A stretch of 64,000 nt of DNA. Source: Thermoleophilaceae bacterium. Lineage in GTDB: Bacteria; Actinomycetota; Thermoleophilia; Solirubrobacterales; Thermoleophilaceae. The position numbers and the translations under genes are program-made. Positions 9,144 to 19,644 of this stretch are shown here, piece by piece. Where the stretch lies: positions 24,956-88,955 of the forward strand of contig JAUJNF010000006.1 of assembly GCA_030446485.1 (NCBI GenBank), read 5' to 3'. The notes beneath the pieces were generated by a model. It was not told the origin of the DNA. It was given only the letters and a program-made list of their open reading frames with translations, and did no database searches. Each line of letters starts with the position of its first letter. The first letter of the stretch is position 1.

Positions 9144-10007
9144 GTGGCCTGGGACATCGCCGGAAAGATGGTGGTCGTCACCGGAGCAAGCTCCGGCATC
9201 GGCGCGGAGGCCGCCGTTGAGCTGGCGTCGCGCGGGGCCCGGGTGGTGGCCGTCGGGCGCGATCCGGAGCGGCTCGCGCGGGCGGTCGAGCGCATCAGCG
9301 CCGCGGGGGGAGGCGGCGCCGTCGACTCGGCGACGGCCGACTTCGCCTCGCTCTCCCAGGTCCGCCGCCTGGCCGCTGAGCTGCTCGAGCGCTGTGAGCG
9401 GATCGACGTGCTCGTGAACAACGCCGGCCTCGTGAGCGGCCGCCGGACGCTCACCGAGGACGGCCACGAGACCACGTTCGCCGTGAACCACCTGGCTCCG
9501 TTCCTTCTCACCAACCTGCTCCTCGACCGGCTGAAGGCCTCGGCTCCGGCGCGCGTAGTCACCACTAGCTCCGAGGCCCACGGCAGCGGACGCATTGACT
9601 TCGACGACCTCGACGGGGACCGCCGCTGGTCGAGCTGGCGCGCCTACTGCAACTCGAAGCTCGCCAACATCCTCTTCACCCGCGCGCTGGCCCGGCGGGT
9701 GCCCGATCACGACCTCGCGGTGAACTGCCTGCATCCCGGCGTGGTGCGCACGCGGCTCGGCTACGGCGGGAGCGGCCTCCTGTCGGCGGGCTGGGTGCTC
9801 GGGCGCCCGTTCTTCGCGTCCGCCCGGCGCGGCGCCTCGACCATCGTCGACCTCGCGAGCACGCCCGCGGGCGGGGACGTGTCGGGCCTCTACTTCGCGG
9901 ACTCGCGCCCGGCGCCCATGAGCCCGGCGGCTACCGACGACGAGGCGGGGGAGCGGCTGTGGGCGGTGAGCGAGGAGCTGACCGGGCTTTTGCGAGGGGG
10001 CGCCTGA
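9144..10007 (+). CDS. Short-chain dehydrogenase/reductase (retinol-dehydrogenase-like)
   Basis: This 287-residue Rossmann enzyme has TGASSGIG near the N-terminus for NAD(P) binding, NNAG in the middle, the catalytic serine in TTSSEAHGSG, and the YCNSK (YxxxK) catalytic pair. The insertion around IDFDDLDGDRRWSSWRAY is typical of the RDH/WWOX-like SDR subgroup. The GTG at 9144 is taken as the start because it places the nucleotide-binding strand at the usual distance; the frame stays open upstream but runs antisense to tldD there. Substrate unknown. Confidence 0.88.
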   Translation: MAWDIAGKMVVVTGASSGIGAEAAVELASRGARVVAVGRDPERLARAVERISAAGGGGAVDSATADFASLSQVRRLAAELLERCERIDVLVNNAGLVSGRRTLTEDGHETTFAVNHLAPFLLTNLLLDRLKASAPARVVTTSSEAHGSGRIDFDDLDGDRRWSSWRAYCNSKLANILFTRALARRVPDHDLAVNCLHPGVVRTRLGYGGSGLLSAGWVLGRPFFASARRGASTIVDLASTPAGGDVSGLYFADSRPAPMSPAATDDEAGERLWAVSEELTGLLRGGA

Positions 10008-10037
10008 GCCGGTCGACGTGCGACCATCGCCCTACCG

Positions 10038-10658
10038 GTGCCCGAAGCCTCGACCCTCCTGCTCTTCGCCGCCGCCAGCGCGACGCTCGTGGCCATCCCG
10101 GGCCCCGCGGTGCTCTACATCCTCACCCGGTCGATCGCCCAGGGCCGATCCGCCGGCATCGTGAGCGCGGTAGGCATCGAGGCCGGCGCCCTGCTCCACG
10201 TGGCCGCGGCGATTGCCGGCCTCTCCGCGCTCGTGGCCTCGTCGGCCACGGCGTTCGCCGTCGTCAAGTACGCCGGTGCCGCGTACCTGGTGTTCCTCGG
10301 CGTGCAGAGGCTGAGAACGCGCGGCGACCTGGCGTTGGCGGACCTACCACCCGAATCGCGTGCCCGGTTGTTCCGCCAGGGGGTGGTGGTGAACGCGCTC
10401 AACCCGAAGGTCGCCGTCTTCTTCGTGGCGTTCCTGCCGCAGTTCGTCGATCCCGGCCTTCCGGTGGCGCCGCAGGTGGCGCTGCTCGGGGTGCTGTTCG
10501 TGGCCGTGGCGACGTTGATCGACTTCGCATGGGCGCTCGCGGCCGGATCGGTGGGCGCCCGCCTGCGTCGCAGCCCGCGCGTGCGCAGGCTGCTGGACCG
10601 GCTCAGTGGAGTGACGTTCATCGGCCTCGGGGCCGCCGCCGCCCTGTCGCGTCGCTGA
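10038..10658 (+). CDS. LysE-family amino-acid exporter
   Basis: This 206-residue protein has about six membrane segments. It contains the LysE/RhtB signatures AIPGPAVLYILTRSIAQG in the first helix region and GVVVNALNPKVAVFFVAFLPQFV after the central loop, where the Asn-Pro-Lys turn is diagnostic. The family exports amino acids or related small molecules by proton exchange. It starts with GTG 30 bases after the SDR stop, so the two genes may be co-transcribed. The exported substrate cannot be predicted. Confidence 0.88.
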   Translation: MPEASTLLLFAAASATLVAIPGPAVLYILTRSIAQGRSAGIVSAVGIEAGALLHVAAAIAGLSALVASSATAFAVVKYAGAAYLVFLGVQRLRTRGDLALADLPPESRARLFRQGVVVNALNPKVAVFFVAFLPQFVDPGLPVAPQVALLGVLFVAVATLIDFAWALAAGSVGARLRRSPRVRRLLDRLSGVTFIGLGAAAALSRR

Positions 10659-10731
10659 GCCGGCGAGCCGGGGTCCGGCAAGAACTAGGCGCCGCGTCCG
10701 TCGGCGTGCCGCGCCGGTGCGCCCCCCGGAA

Positions 10732-10756
10732 GCAGAAAGCCCCGCTGAGCGGGGCC
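10732..10756 (-). terminator. Rho-independent terminator of tRNA-Leu
   Basis: On the minus strand a 7-bp stem GCCCCGC / GCGGGGC with a TCA loop (10739-10755) is followed by TTTCTGC. It lies 8 bases beyond the tRNA 3' end. The T tract is short, which is common in GC-rich actinobacteria. Confidence 0.65.
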
Positions 10757-10762
10757 CTCTGA

Positions 10763-10847
<85 letters not shown>

Positions 10848-10934
10848 GCAGCGACCGCGGATCATAGCCTCGGATCCGCGCCGGCGCCGGGCATCGTCCG
10901 CGACTTGATGGCGTCCGACGGGCTGGGTACTCTG

Positions 10935-10948
10935 CGAACACATGTTCG
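10935..10948. promoter_or_regulatory. SOS box (LexA operator) upstream of lexA
   Basis: CGAACACATGTTCG is a perfect 14-bp palindrome matching the Gram-positive/actinobacterial LexA operator (CGAAC-N4-GTTCG). It ends 26 bases before the lexA start codon, as expected for autorepression. Confidence 0.9.
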
Positions 10949-10974
10949 TCATCCGCTCACGAGGAGGTCGCTAG

Positions 10975-11862
10975 ATGGTCGATCTGGAAGCTGACCAAGC
11001 GCCAGCAGGAGATCTTCGATTTCATCGGCCGGTACTCGGCCAAGCACGGCTACCCGCCCACGGTGCGCGACATCGGTAGCGCCATCGGGCTCACCTCGTC
11101 CTCGACGGTGCACGCCCACCTCGCCAACCTCGAGAAGGTGGGCCTGCTCAAGCGGGACCCCACCAAGCCGCGGGCCCTGGAGGTGCTCGTAGACCGGGCG
11201 AAGAAGGTGGTCACGCCGGGCGGGCTGCCGCTGGTGGGCTCGGTGGCCGCCGGCTCACCCGTGCTCGCGGAGGAGAACATCGAGGAGTACGTCGAGGTGC
11301 CGCAGATCGCCGGGGGGAGGACGGCGAGTACGTCCTCAAGGTGAAGGGCGACTCGATGAAGAACGCCGGCATCCTCGAGGGCGACTACGTGGTCGTCCAT
11401 GCCCAGCAGACGGCGCGCGACGGCGAGATCGTCGTGGCGCTGGTCGGCGACAGCGAGGCCACCGTCAAGCGCTTCTTCAAGGAGCGCGACCACATCCGCC
11501 TGCAGCCGGAGAACGATGCGCTCAAGCCGATCCTGAGCTCGGACGTGAAGGTCATCGGCCGGGTGGTCGGTCTGCCGGAGGGTCTCGTGAGCGCGGTGCG
11601 CGGCGCCCGGCCGGCGCGGTTGGCGCGGCAACCCCGCCTCTACGAGGATCTCAGCCGGCGCACGTTCGTGGACAACCTTCGCGCTCGTCGCGAACGCCGC
11701 CCATGCCCCGATGGCGGCAGACTTACGCTCGCCCAACGTGTGGGTGACGTGTGGGAGAGACCTGCTCGCCGTCGGGGCGGCGGGTGCCCGGTGTGCGGGG
11801 GCCGCATGGAGATGACGGACGAAGCGGGGCGGTGCGCGGACTGCGGCTCGAGCCTGAGCTGA
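10975..11862 (+). CDS. lexA: LexA repressor, two frame breaks, with C-terminal zinc-ribbon extension
   Basis: The SOS repressor is recognisable throughout but not in one frame. ATG at 10975 follows an AGGAGG site 7 bases away. After MVDLE one extra base (about 10987-10990) moves the frame to [16 protein letters not shown] and the DNA-binding domain ([19 protein letters not shown]). A missing G in the G-run near 11315 moves it again to the peptidase domain. The Ala-Gly cleavage site (SVAAGSP), catalytic Ser (KGDSMKNAG) and Lys (ATVKRFF) are all present. The frame then continues about 80 residues past the normal LexA end and finishes with a CPVCGG...CADCGS zinc ribbon. The breaks look like sequence errors; the tail may be a separate small gene whose boundary is lost. 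Confidence 0.85.
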
Positions 11863-11996
11863 GCGAGCTGAGCCGAGCCAGAGCAGAACTGAGCTGAGCC
11901 GAGCGAGAGCGACCAACCGTCCTTCGCCGCCAACTGCCACCGCCAACCGCCAACCGCCCTTCGCCGCCAACCGCCAACTGCCAACTGCCAACTGCG
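11857..11996 (+). repeat. Low-complexity tandem repeats between lexA and rnpB
   Basis: Two repeat types adjoin. About 11857-11913 consists of variants of GAGCTGAGC(C). About 11930-11996 consists of heptamers CCAACTG or CCAACCG, repeated with phase slips. The motif CCTTCGCCGCCAAC occurs twice (near 11921 and 11958), giving a second-order repeat of about 37 bases. No coding capacity is implied; similar heptamer arrays occur in actinobacterial intergenic DNA. Confidence 0.8.
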
Positions 11997-12036
11997 CAAG
12001 TGTCACGCCGCGCAGAAACACCCCTACCATCACACC

Positions 12037-12396
12037 GCTGGCCAAGCAGCCGCGGGGGTCGGAGAGAAAACCGGCCTTCGAGGAAAGTCCGGACACCGCA
12101 GGGCAGGGTGGTCGGGGAAGCCGACCCGGGGAAACCCGCGGGAAAGTGCACAGAAGACACCGCCTAAGCGGCGGGCCACGACGAGCCCGTCGCCGGTAAG
12201 CGAAATGGTGCGGTAAGAGCGCACCGGCGGCGTGGTGACACGCCGGCCAGGCAAACCCCACCCGGTGCAAGGCCAAGCAGGGACGTTGACGCTGCCCGCC
12301 GAGTCCCAGGTAGGCCGCAGGGCCCTCGGGCCCGCTCCGGCGCAGGCCGGGGCAGATGGATGGCTGCTCGCGACAGGATCCGGCTTATCGGCCGGC
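12037..12396 (+). ncRNA. rnpB: RNase P RNA (bacterial class A)
   Basis: This is the catalytic RNA that matures tRNA 5' ends. Conserved core blocks are GAGGAAAGTCCGGAC near 12080, the AAAGTGCACAGAAGACACCGCC segment region near 12143, GGTAAGCGAAATGGTGCGG near 12196, and the 3' element ACAGGATCCGGCTTAT near 12373. Helix P1 pairs GCTGGCC (12037-12043) with GGCCGGC (12390-12396) including one G-U pair, which fixes both ends to within a few bases. The 360-nt length is normal for type A. It is transcribed toward gltB. Confidence 0.93.
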
Positions 12397-12550
12397 TAAG
12401 GAGGGACCCGCGCCAAGCGGGGGACTTCCCTATGCGCTCCGGGGAGGCGCTCGGCCGCCGGCCGGTCCTGCGCGCGAGATTCGTGCGTTCCGCGCCGCCG
12501 CTGGTTAACATTTTCCGTCCGCCGGCCCCGCCGTCGCGACCTCCTCAACC
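12397..12550. other. Leader region between rnpB and gltB
   Basis: About 150 bases without a gene. No terminator with a T tract is visible after rnpB and no clear riboswitch or operator was recognised. Confidence 0.5.
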
Positions 12551-15500
12551 ATGGATCCGCTAACTCGACCTCAGGCCGTGGGTCTTTACGACCCGAACTT
12601 CGAGCATGACGCGTGCGGGGTCGGGGCGGTGGCGCACCTGTCGGGCGCGCCGAGTCACGAGACCGTGCACCGCGCGCTCGACGTGCTCGACGCCCTCGAG
12701 CACCGCGGCGCGAGCGGCGCGGAGATAGACACCGGTGACGGCGCCGGGATCCTGCTGCAGGTCCCCGACGCCTTCCTGCGCGCCGCGGTGGACTTCGAGC
12801 TGCCGGCCACGGGCCGCTACGGGGTGGGCATGTGCTTCCTGCACCCGAAGGCCGAACGGCGGACCGGCATCGAGCAGTCGATCGAGAAGGCCATCGCCGC
12901 CGAGGGCGCCCGCGTGCTCGGTTGGCGCGACGTGCCGGTCGACCACTCCGTGCCCGGCCCGAGCGCCGCCGAGGTCGAGCCCGTGATCCGGCAGGTGTTC
13001 GTCGGCTCAGACATCGAGGACCATGCCGCGCTCGAGCGCAAGCTCTACGTGATTCGCCGGGTGATCGAGCGGGACTGCGGACGGCACGACCTGGCCATCC
13101 CCTCCTTCTCGTCGCGCACCGTCGTCTACAAGGGCATGCTCACCTCGCCCCAGCTGCGGCAGTACTACGCCGACCTGCGCGACGAGCGGCTCGCGAGCGC
13201 CGTGTGCCTGGTGCACTCACGCTTCTCGACCAACACCTTCCCGAGCTGGGAGCTCGCGCACCCGTACCGGCTGATCGCCCACAACGGCGAGATCAACACG
13301 CTGCGCGGCAACGTCAACTGGATGCGCGCCCGCGAGTCGGAGCTCGGAGCGAGCTGTTCGGCGACGACCTCGAGAAGGTGATCCCCGTGGTGCGCGAGGG
13401 CGGGAGCGACTCGGCGATCTTCGACAACGTGCTCGAGCTGCTGATGCTGGCGGGCCGCTCACTGCCGCACGCGCGCTGATGATGATGATCCCGGAGGCGT
13501 GGGAGGGCCGCGAGGACATGCCCGCCCACCTCGGGAGTTCTACGCCTACCACTCGTGCCTGATGGAGCCGTGGGACGGCCCGGCGGCGGTGGCCTTCTGC
13601 GACGGCCGCCTGATCGGCGCGACGCTCGACCGCAACGGGCTGCGGCCCGGACGCTGGCAGCTCACCAAGGACGGCTACGTGGTGCTCGCCTCGGAGACCG
13701 GCGTGATGGAGGCGCCGGCCGACCAGGTGGTGCAGAAGGGCCGCCTGCAGCCCGGCAAGCTGTTCCTGATCGACGTCGAGGAGGGACGGATCGTCGACGA
13801 CGGCGAGATCAAGCACCAGGTGGCCACGCGCAAGCCCTATGGCGACTGGTACCGGGACTGCGTCGTGCAGCTCGACGACATGGGCGCGGTGGCGGCCGCC
13901 GAGCGGGACGGGGGACCGCCGCCGCCCGGCGCCCCGGCGCGCGCGGGCGAGCCGCTGCGCACCCGCCAGCGGCTCTTCGGCTACACGCTCGAGGACCTCC
14001 GGGTGACGCTGGCGCAGATGGGCGGGCACTCCGCGGCGGAGCCCATCGGATCGATGGGCAACGACTTCGCCCTGGCCGTCCTGTCCGAGCGCGGCCCGTT
14101 GCTGCCGTCCTACTTCAAGCAGCTCTTCGCGCAGGTGACCAACCCGCCGATCGACCCGATCCGCGAGCAGATCGTGATGAGCCTGTCGTCGGCGGTCGGC
14201 GGTGAGCGCAACCTGTTGGACGAGACCGAGGAGCACGCGCACCAGCTCGTGATCTCCCAGCCGCTGCTCTCGAGCGGCGAGCTCGAGAAGCTCCGCCAGG
14301 TCAGCCAGCGCATGTTCAGCGCCTGCACCCTGGACGCCACCTGGCCGGTGAGCGAGGGTCCCGAGGGCCTCGCCCGGGCGATGGAGCGCCTGTGCGCCGA
14401 GGCCTCGGCCTCGATCGACAGCCAGGAGAACATCGTCATCGTCTCCGACCGCGCAGCGGGCCCCGAGCGGGCGCCCGTGCCCGCCCTCCTGGCCGTGGCC
14501 GGCGTGCACCACCACCTCGTGCGCGAGGGCACCCGCCTGAAGACGAGCCTGATCGTGGAGTCGGGTGAGCCTCGTGACGTGCACCAGATCGCCTGCCTGA
14601 TCGGCTACGGAGCGGCCGCCGTGAACCCGTACCTGGCGTTCGAGACCCTGCGCGACATGTTCGCGAACGGCTACCTGCCGGGGTCGAGAGCGCCGACCAG
14701 GCCGAGCGCAACATGGTGAAGGCCACCGGCAAGGGGCTGCTCAAGACGATCTCCAAGATGGGCATCTCGACCATTCGCAGCTACTGCGGGGCGCAGATCT
14801 TCGAGGCCGTGGGCCTCGAGCGCGAGCTCGTGGACAAGTACTTCACGGGCACCACCTCGCGGATCGGCGGGATCGGCCTGGACGTGCTGGCCGTGGAGGG
14901 GCTGCGGCGCCATCGCCGGGCCTACCCCGAGGTACCGCTCGAGGTGGGCACCTTCGAGGCCCTCCCGGCCGGCGGCGTGCACGCCTGGCGGCGCGACGGC
15001 GAGCACCACCAGTGGAACCCCGACACCATCTCGGCCATCCAGCACGCCGTGCGCGGCGGCGCCCCGACTCGTACGAGCGCTTCACCGCGATGGTCAACGA
15101 CGAGTCGCGCGCGGGCCACGCTGCGCGGGTTGCTCGAGCTGAACCTGCCCGATCAGCCGATCCCGCTCGAGGAGGTCGAGCCCGCGAAGGACATCGTCAG
15201 GCGCTTCGCCACCGGGGCCATGTCGCTCGGATCGCTCTCGCGCGAGGCCCACGAAACCCTGGCCATCGCCATGAACCGCATCGGCGGCAAGTCGAACACC
15301 GGCGAGGGCGGAGAGGACCCCGTTCGCTACACGGCGGACCCCAACGGCGACCGCCGCCGCTCGGCGATCAAGCAGGTGGCGTCCGGGCGCTTCGGCGTGA
15401 CCGTGCAGTACCTCGTGAACGCCGACGAGCTGCAGATCAAGATGGCTCAGGGCGCCAAGCCCGGCGAGGGCGGCCAGCTTCCGGGCCACAAGGTCGACAG

Positions 15501-17139
15501 CTACATCGCCAAGATCCGCCACTCGACGCCCGGCGTGGGCCTGATCTCCCCGCCGCCGCACCACGACATCTACTCGATCGAGGACCTCAAGCAGCTCATC
15601 TTCGACCTGCGCTGCGCCAACCCGGAGGCGCGCATCAGCGTGAAGCTCGTGTCCGAGGTGGGCGTGGGCACGGTGGCGGCCGGCGTGGCCAAGGCCAACT
15701 CCGACCACGTGGTGATCGCCGGACACGACGGCGGCACGGGCGCCTCCCCGGTGTCCTCGATCCAGTCGGCGGGCGTGCCGTGGGAGATCGGGCTGGCCGA
15801 GACCCAGCAGACGCTCGTGATGAACAAGCTGCGCGACCGCATCGTCGTGCAGGCCGACGGCCAGATGAAGACGGGGCGCGACGTGGTGATCGGGGCGCTC
15901 CTGGGCGCGGAGGAGTTCGGCTTCTCGACCGCTCCGCTGATCTCGCTCGGCTGCATCATGATGCGCGCCTGCCACCTGAACACCTGTCCCGTGGGCATCG
16001 CGACGCAGGACCCGGAGCTCCGCAAGCGCTTTCGCGGCCAGCCCGAGCACGTCGTCAACTTCTTCTTCTTCATCGCCGAGGAGGTGCGCCACCTCATGGC
16101 GCAGCTCGGCATCCCGCGCTTCGAGGACCTCGTGGGGCGCACCGACCTGCTCCGTGCCGAGGAGGCCATCGAGCACTGGAAGGCGCGTGGGGTGGATCCT
16201 CACCCACCTGCTCACCGCACCCGACATGCCGCCCGAGGTGGCGCGCCGGCGCGTGCGCCCGCAGGATCCGGTGCTCGAGGACCACCTCGACCACGAGATC
16301 ATCGAACAGGCCCGAGCGGCCATCGACCGCGGCGAGCGGGTGAGCCTCGAGCAGCGCGTTCGCAACCCGAACCGCACCGTCGGGCTCCTCTCCGGGGCGA
16401 TCGCCCGCCGTTACGGCGCGGAGGGGCTGCCCGAGGGCACGATCGACATCGAGGCCCACGGGTCGGGCGGCCAGAGCTTCGGCGCCTGGCTGGCACCCGG
16501 GGTGTCGATCACCCTGCGGGGCGACGCCAACGACTACACCGGGAAGGGGTTGTCGGGCGGGGTGCTGTCGGTCCGCCCGCCCGACAATGCCGGGTACGCC
16601 GCGGAGGACAACGTGATCGTCGGCAACACCGTGTTGTACGGGGCCACCTCCGGCGCGCGTTCTTCCGCGGGATGGCCGGCGAGCGCTTCGCGGTGCGCAA
16701 CTCGGGCGCGCACGCCGTGGTCGAGGGCACGGGCGACCACGGCTGCGAGTACATGACCGGCGGGCGCGTGGTGGTGCTCGGACCCACCGGTCGCAACTTC
16801 GCGGCCGGGATGAGCGGCGGCGTGGCCTACGTGCTGGACGGGACCGGCACCTTCGCGGAACGCTGCAACACGGAGCTCGTCGACCTCGAGCGGCTGACCG
16901 CGCAGGACCTCGAGGAGGCTCGTGGCCTCGTGCTCGAGCACGCCGAGCGCACCGGCAGCCCGGTGGCCGAGCGGGTGCTCGCCAACTGGGCCCATCCGGG
17001 CGCCTCGTGGGTCAAGGTCATGCCGCGCGACTACAAGCGCGCGCTCGCCGAGGCCGCGGAGCGCGAGGCGGTGGGTGGGGGTGAGTCGACCAACCTCGGT
17101 GTCCCGACGGGCAGCGAGGAAGACGTGGTGGCGGCGTGA
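12551..17139 (+). CDS. gltB: Glutamate synthase large subunit, with about eight frame breaks
   Basis: The whole GOGAT alpha chain of about 1,520 residues is readable but only by changing frame. The N-terminal glutamine amidotransferase begins EHDACGVG with the catalytic Cys. The central domain, the FMN/synthase domain ([28 protein letters not shown]) and the 3Fe-4S cysteines ([19 protein letters not shown]) are intact, as is the C-terminal beta-helix ([17 protein letters not shown]). Breaks fall near 13350, 13474, 13530, 14680, 15062, 15112, 16188 and 16660. Several are explained by one missing base in a C or G run. The conserved protein either side argues for consensus error rather than a dead gene. 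gltD follows 66 bases downstream. Confidence 0.88.
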
Positions 17140-17205
17140 TGTGGCGGTACGGCCGCGTGGGGCCGGCGTGGGCGCCGGCGCCTTCGGGCAGGGGGCCGGC
17201 AGCTG

Positions 17206-18645
17206 ATGGGCAAGGTCGGCGGCTTTCTCGAGATCCAGCGCCAGGATGGGCGCAAGCGCCCCGTGGCGGAGCGCGTCGGCGACTTCCGGGAATACCAGCA
17301 GGGCCTGAGCGTGCCCGAGCTCCAGGAGCAGGGCGCACGCTGCATGGAGTGCGGCGTGCCGTTCTGCCATTCCGGCTGCCCGCTCGGCAACCTGATCCCG
17401 GACTGGAACGACCTGGTCTACCGCGACCGGTGGAAGGAGGCGATCGACTCGCTCCACGCCACCAACAACTTCCCGGAGTTCACGGGTCGCATCTGCCCCG
17501 CCCCGTGCGAGGCCGCCTGCGTGCTCGACATCAACGACGACGCGGTCACGATCAAGCAGATCGAGGTCTCGATCGCCGACCGCGCCTTCGCCGAAGGCTG
17601 GGTCAAGCCACGCCGCCCCCGTGCGCACGGGGCGCAGCGTGGCCGTGATCGGCTCGGGCCCCTCCGGACTGGCGGCCGCCGCCGAGCTCAACCAGTTCGG
17701 CCACCTGGTCACGGTCTACGAGCGCAAGGACCGTCTCGGCGGACTCCTGCGCTACGGGGTGCCCGACTTCAAGCTCGACAAGGCGGTGGTGCAGCGGCGG
17801 ATCGACCTCATGGCCGAGGAGGGCGTCGAGTTCGCCTGCAACGTCGAGGTCGGCCGCGACGTCACGGCCGACGAGCTGCGGGAGCGTTACGACGCGGTGG
17901 TGATCTGCACCGGCTCGACGGTGCCGCGCGACCTGCCGGTCCCGGGGCGCGAGCTCGACGGCGTGCATTTCGCCATGGAGTACCTCGAGCAGCGCAACCG
18001 CTTCGTGGCCGGCGACTACCCGGACGGCACGCCGATCAGCGCGGCCGGCAAGCACGTGGTGATCATCGGCGGCGGCGACACCGGCGCCGACTGCCTGGGC
18101 AACTCGCACGCGAGCGGCCCGCGAGCGTGCGGCAGTTCGAGGTGCTGCCCGAGCCGCCGCCGACGCGCCCGGAGGACCGCACGCCGTGGCCGCAGTGGCC
18201 CGCCATCCTGCGCACCTCCCCCGCCCACGAGGAGGGCGGTGAGCGCCAGTTCAGCGCGATGACCACCCGCTTCAGCGGCACGGGCGGTCGGGTCACCCAC
18301 CTGCACGGCCACCACGTCGGTCCGCCGCCCTCCTTCGACAAGGTGGAGGGCAGCGACTTCACGCTCGAGGCCGACCTGGTGCTGCTGGCCATGGGCTTCC
18401 TGCACTGCGAGCAGCCGCTCCTCGAGCAGTTCGGGGTCGATCGCGACCCCCGCAACAACGTGGCGTCGATCGGTCACGCCACCTCGGTGCCGGGCGTGTT
18501 CACCGCGGGCGACGCCCACCGGGGGCAGTCGCTGATCGTGTGGGGAATCGCCGAGGGCCGCCAGGCCGCTCGCGCCGCCGACCGCTACCTCGACGGGCTC
18601 GAGGGCGAGGGCGAGGACCTGATCGGCGCTCTCATCGCCGGCTGA
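17206..18645 (+). CDS. gltD: Glutamate synthase small subunit, with two frame breaks
   Basis: The NADPH-dependent beta subunit feeds electrons to GltB. Fe-S cysteines occur as [17 protein letters not shown] and [11 protein letters not shown]. After a frame change near 17610 come the FAD site [17 protein letters not shown] and the NADPH site [15 protein letters not shown]. After a second change near 18110 the C-terminal FAD-binding part ends [19 protein letters not shown]. The normal length is about 480 residues. As with gltB, protein conservation on both sides of each break suggests sequence error. GltBD with the nearby glnA makes up the GS-GOGAT ammonium assimilation pathway. Confidence 0.88.
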   Translation: MGKVGGFLEIQRQDGRKRPVAERVGDFREYQQGLSVPELQEQGARCMECGVPFCHSGCPLGNLIPDWNDLVYRDRWKEAIDSLHATNNFPEFTGRICPAPCEAACVLDINDDAVTIKQIEVSIADRAFAEGWVKPRRPRAHGAQRGRDRLGPLRTGGRRRAQPVRPPGHGLRAQGPSRRTPALRGARLQARQGGGAAADRPHGRGGRRVRLQRRGRPRRHGRRAAGALRRGGDLHRLDGAARPAGPGARARRRAFRHGVPRAAQPLRGRRLPGRHADQRGRQARGDHRRRRHRRRLPGQLARERPASVRQFEVLPEPPPTRPEDRTPWPQWPAILRTSPAHEEGGERQFSAMTTRFSGTGGRVTHLHGHHVGPPPSFDKVEGSDFTLEADLVLLAMGFLHCEQPLLEQFGVDRDPRNNVASIGHATSVPGVFTAGDAHRGQSLIVWGIAEGRQAARAADRYLDGLEGEGEDLIGALIAG

Positions 18646-18656
18646 CGCGGCGGAAC

Positions 18657-18677
18657 CGGGCGCGGAAACGCCTTTTC
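18657..18677 (+). terminator. Weak possible terminator after gltD
   Basis: A short GGCG / CGCC hairpin with loop CGGAAA is followed by TTTT, about 12 bases after the gltD stop. The stem is only 4 bp, so this is tentative. Confidence 0.3.
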
Positions 18678-18764
18678 GAGTCTCCACGGCTGGCACTGTC
18701 CTGCCCTGCAGCCCTACTGTGGGCGTAAAGCAGGACAGCGCGTCCCAGACCATCCTCTCCGCAC

Positions 18765-19583
18765 TTGCCCGCCACCACCTTCGACCCGCACGTAGCCGCC
18801 CACTGGATCGAGCGGTTTCGCGCGGGCGCCCGCGAGCGCGTGCGCGACGAGCTGGCGGTGGAGGAGCCGCTCGAGATCCGGGTCGACGGCAGCCCGCTCG
18901 CCGTGACCATGCGCACCCCCGGCGAGGACGAGGAGCTTGCGGCGGGCTTCCTCCTGGGCGAGGGGCTGGTGACCGGGCCGGGCGACCTGGCGTCCGTGGG
19001 GCTCGCGGAGGACCTCGCCGCCAACGTTGTCGAGGTCCGCACCCGAAGCGGCCTCCGGCGAGACCCGTCGGCCGAGCGCCGCTTCCACCTGAGCTCGTCG
19101 TGCGGCATCTGCGGAAAGGGAGCGCTCGAGCTCGTGCGCCAGGAGGCGCCGCCGGCCCGTCCGGTCGCGCCCGGGTCGATCGAGCCCGAGCTGGTCATAG
19201 GGGCGCCCGACCGCGCGCGCCGGGAGCAGGTGGCGTTCGAGCGCACCGGTGGCCTCCACGCCACGGCGCTCTTCGACTGCGCCGGCGAGCTCATGCTCCT
19301 GCGCGAGGACGTCGGACGCCACAACGCGATGGACAAGGCCATCGGCGCGCTTCTCCTCGCCGGCGCGCTTCCCACCCCCGGCACGGTCGCGTGCCTCAGC
19401 GGCCGCTCCTCCTTCGAGCTCGTGCAGAAGGCCGGCCTGGCGGGACTCGCCGGGATCGTGGCCGTGGGCCCGCCCTCGACGCTGGCCGTCGCCCTCGCCC
19501 GCGAGCGTGGCATGCTCCTGTGCGGATTCGTCCGCGGGGAGTCCTTCAACGTGTACGCGGGCTCTGAGCTGCTGGCCGAATAG
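18765..19583 (+). CDS. fdhD: Formate dehydrogenase accessory sulfurtransferase FdhD
   Basis: This 272-residue protein passes sulfur from a cysteine desulfurase to the molybdenum cofactor of formate dehydrogenase. Family motifs are EEPLEIRVDG, the active-site loop SSSCGICGKG with both cysteines, and LREDVGRHNAMDKAIG near the nucleotide-binding groove. The start is a TTG, the only one that leaves the conserved N-terminus whole. No formate dehydrogenase structural gene lies in the window, so the enzyme must be encoded elsewhere. Many such enzymes contain selenocysteine, which matters for the UGA-containing gene at 62.7 kb. Confidence 0.92.
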   Translation: MPATTFDPHVAAHWIERFRAGARERVRDELAVEEPLEIRVDGSPLAVTMRTPGEDEELAAGFLLGEGLVTGPGDLASVGLAEDLAANVVEVRTRSGLRRDPSAERRFHLSSSCGICGKGALELVRQEAPPARPVAPGSIEPELVIGAPDRARREQVAFERTGGLHATALFDCAGELMLLREDVGRHNAMDKAIGALLLAGALPTPGTVACLSGRSSFELVQKAGLAGLAGIVAVGPPSTLAVALARERGMLLCGFVRGESFNVYAGSELLAE

Positions 19584-19644
19584 CTCTTTTCGGGAAGCAC
19601 CCGGAGGGGTAACGTAGACGTATCCTGCAACGAACCTCTCAATC

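Noticed and set aside
11857-11996. Short repeats considered as a CRISPR array
   Set aside because: Units are 7-9 bases, contiguous, degenerate and without spacers; no cas genes are nearby.
12551-17139. gltB considered as several separate small genes
   Set aside because: The pieces read as one continuous GOGAT large subunit with no domain missing; the divisions coincide with single-base frame changes.
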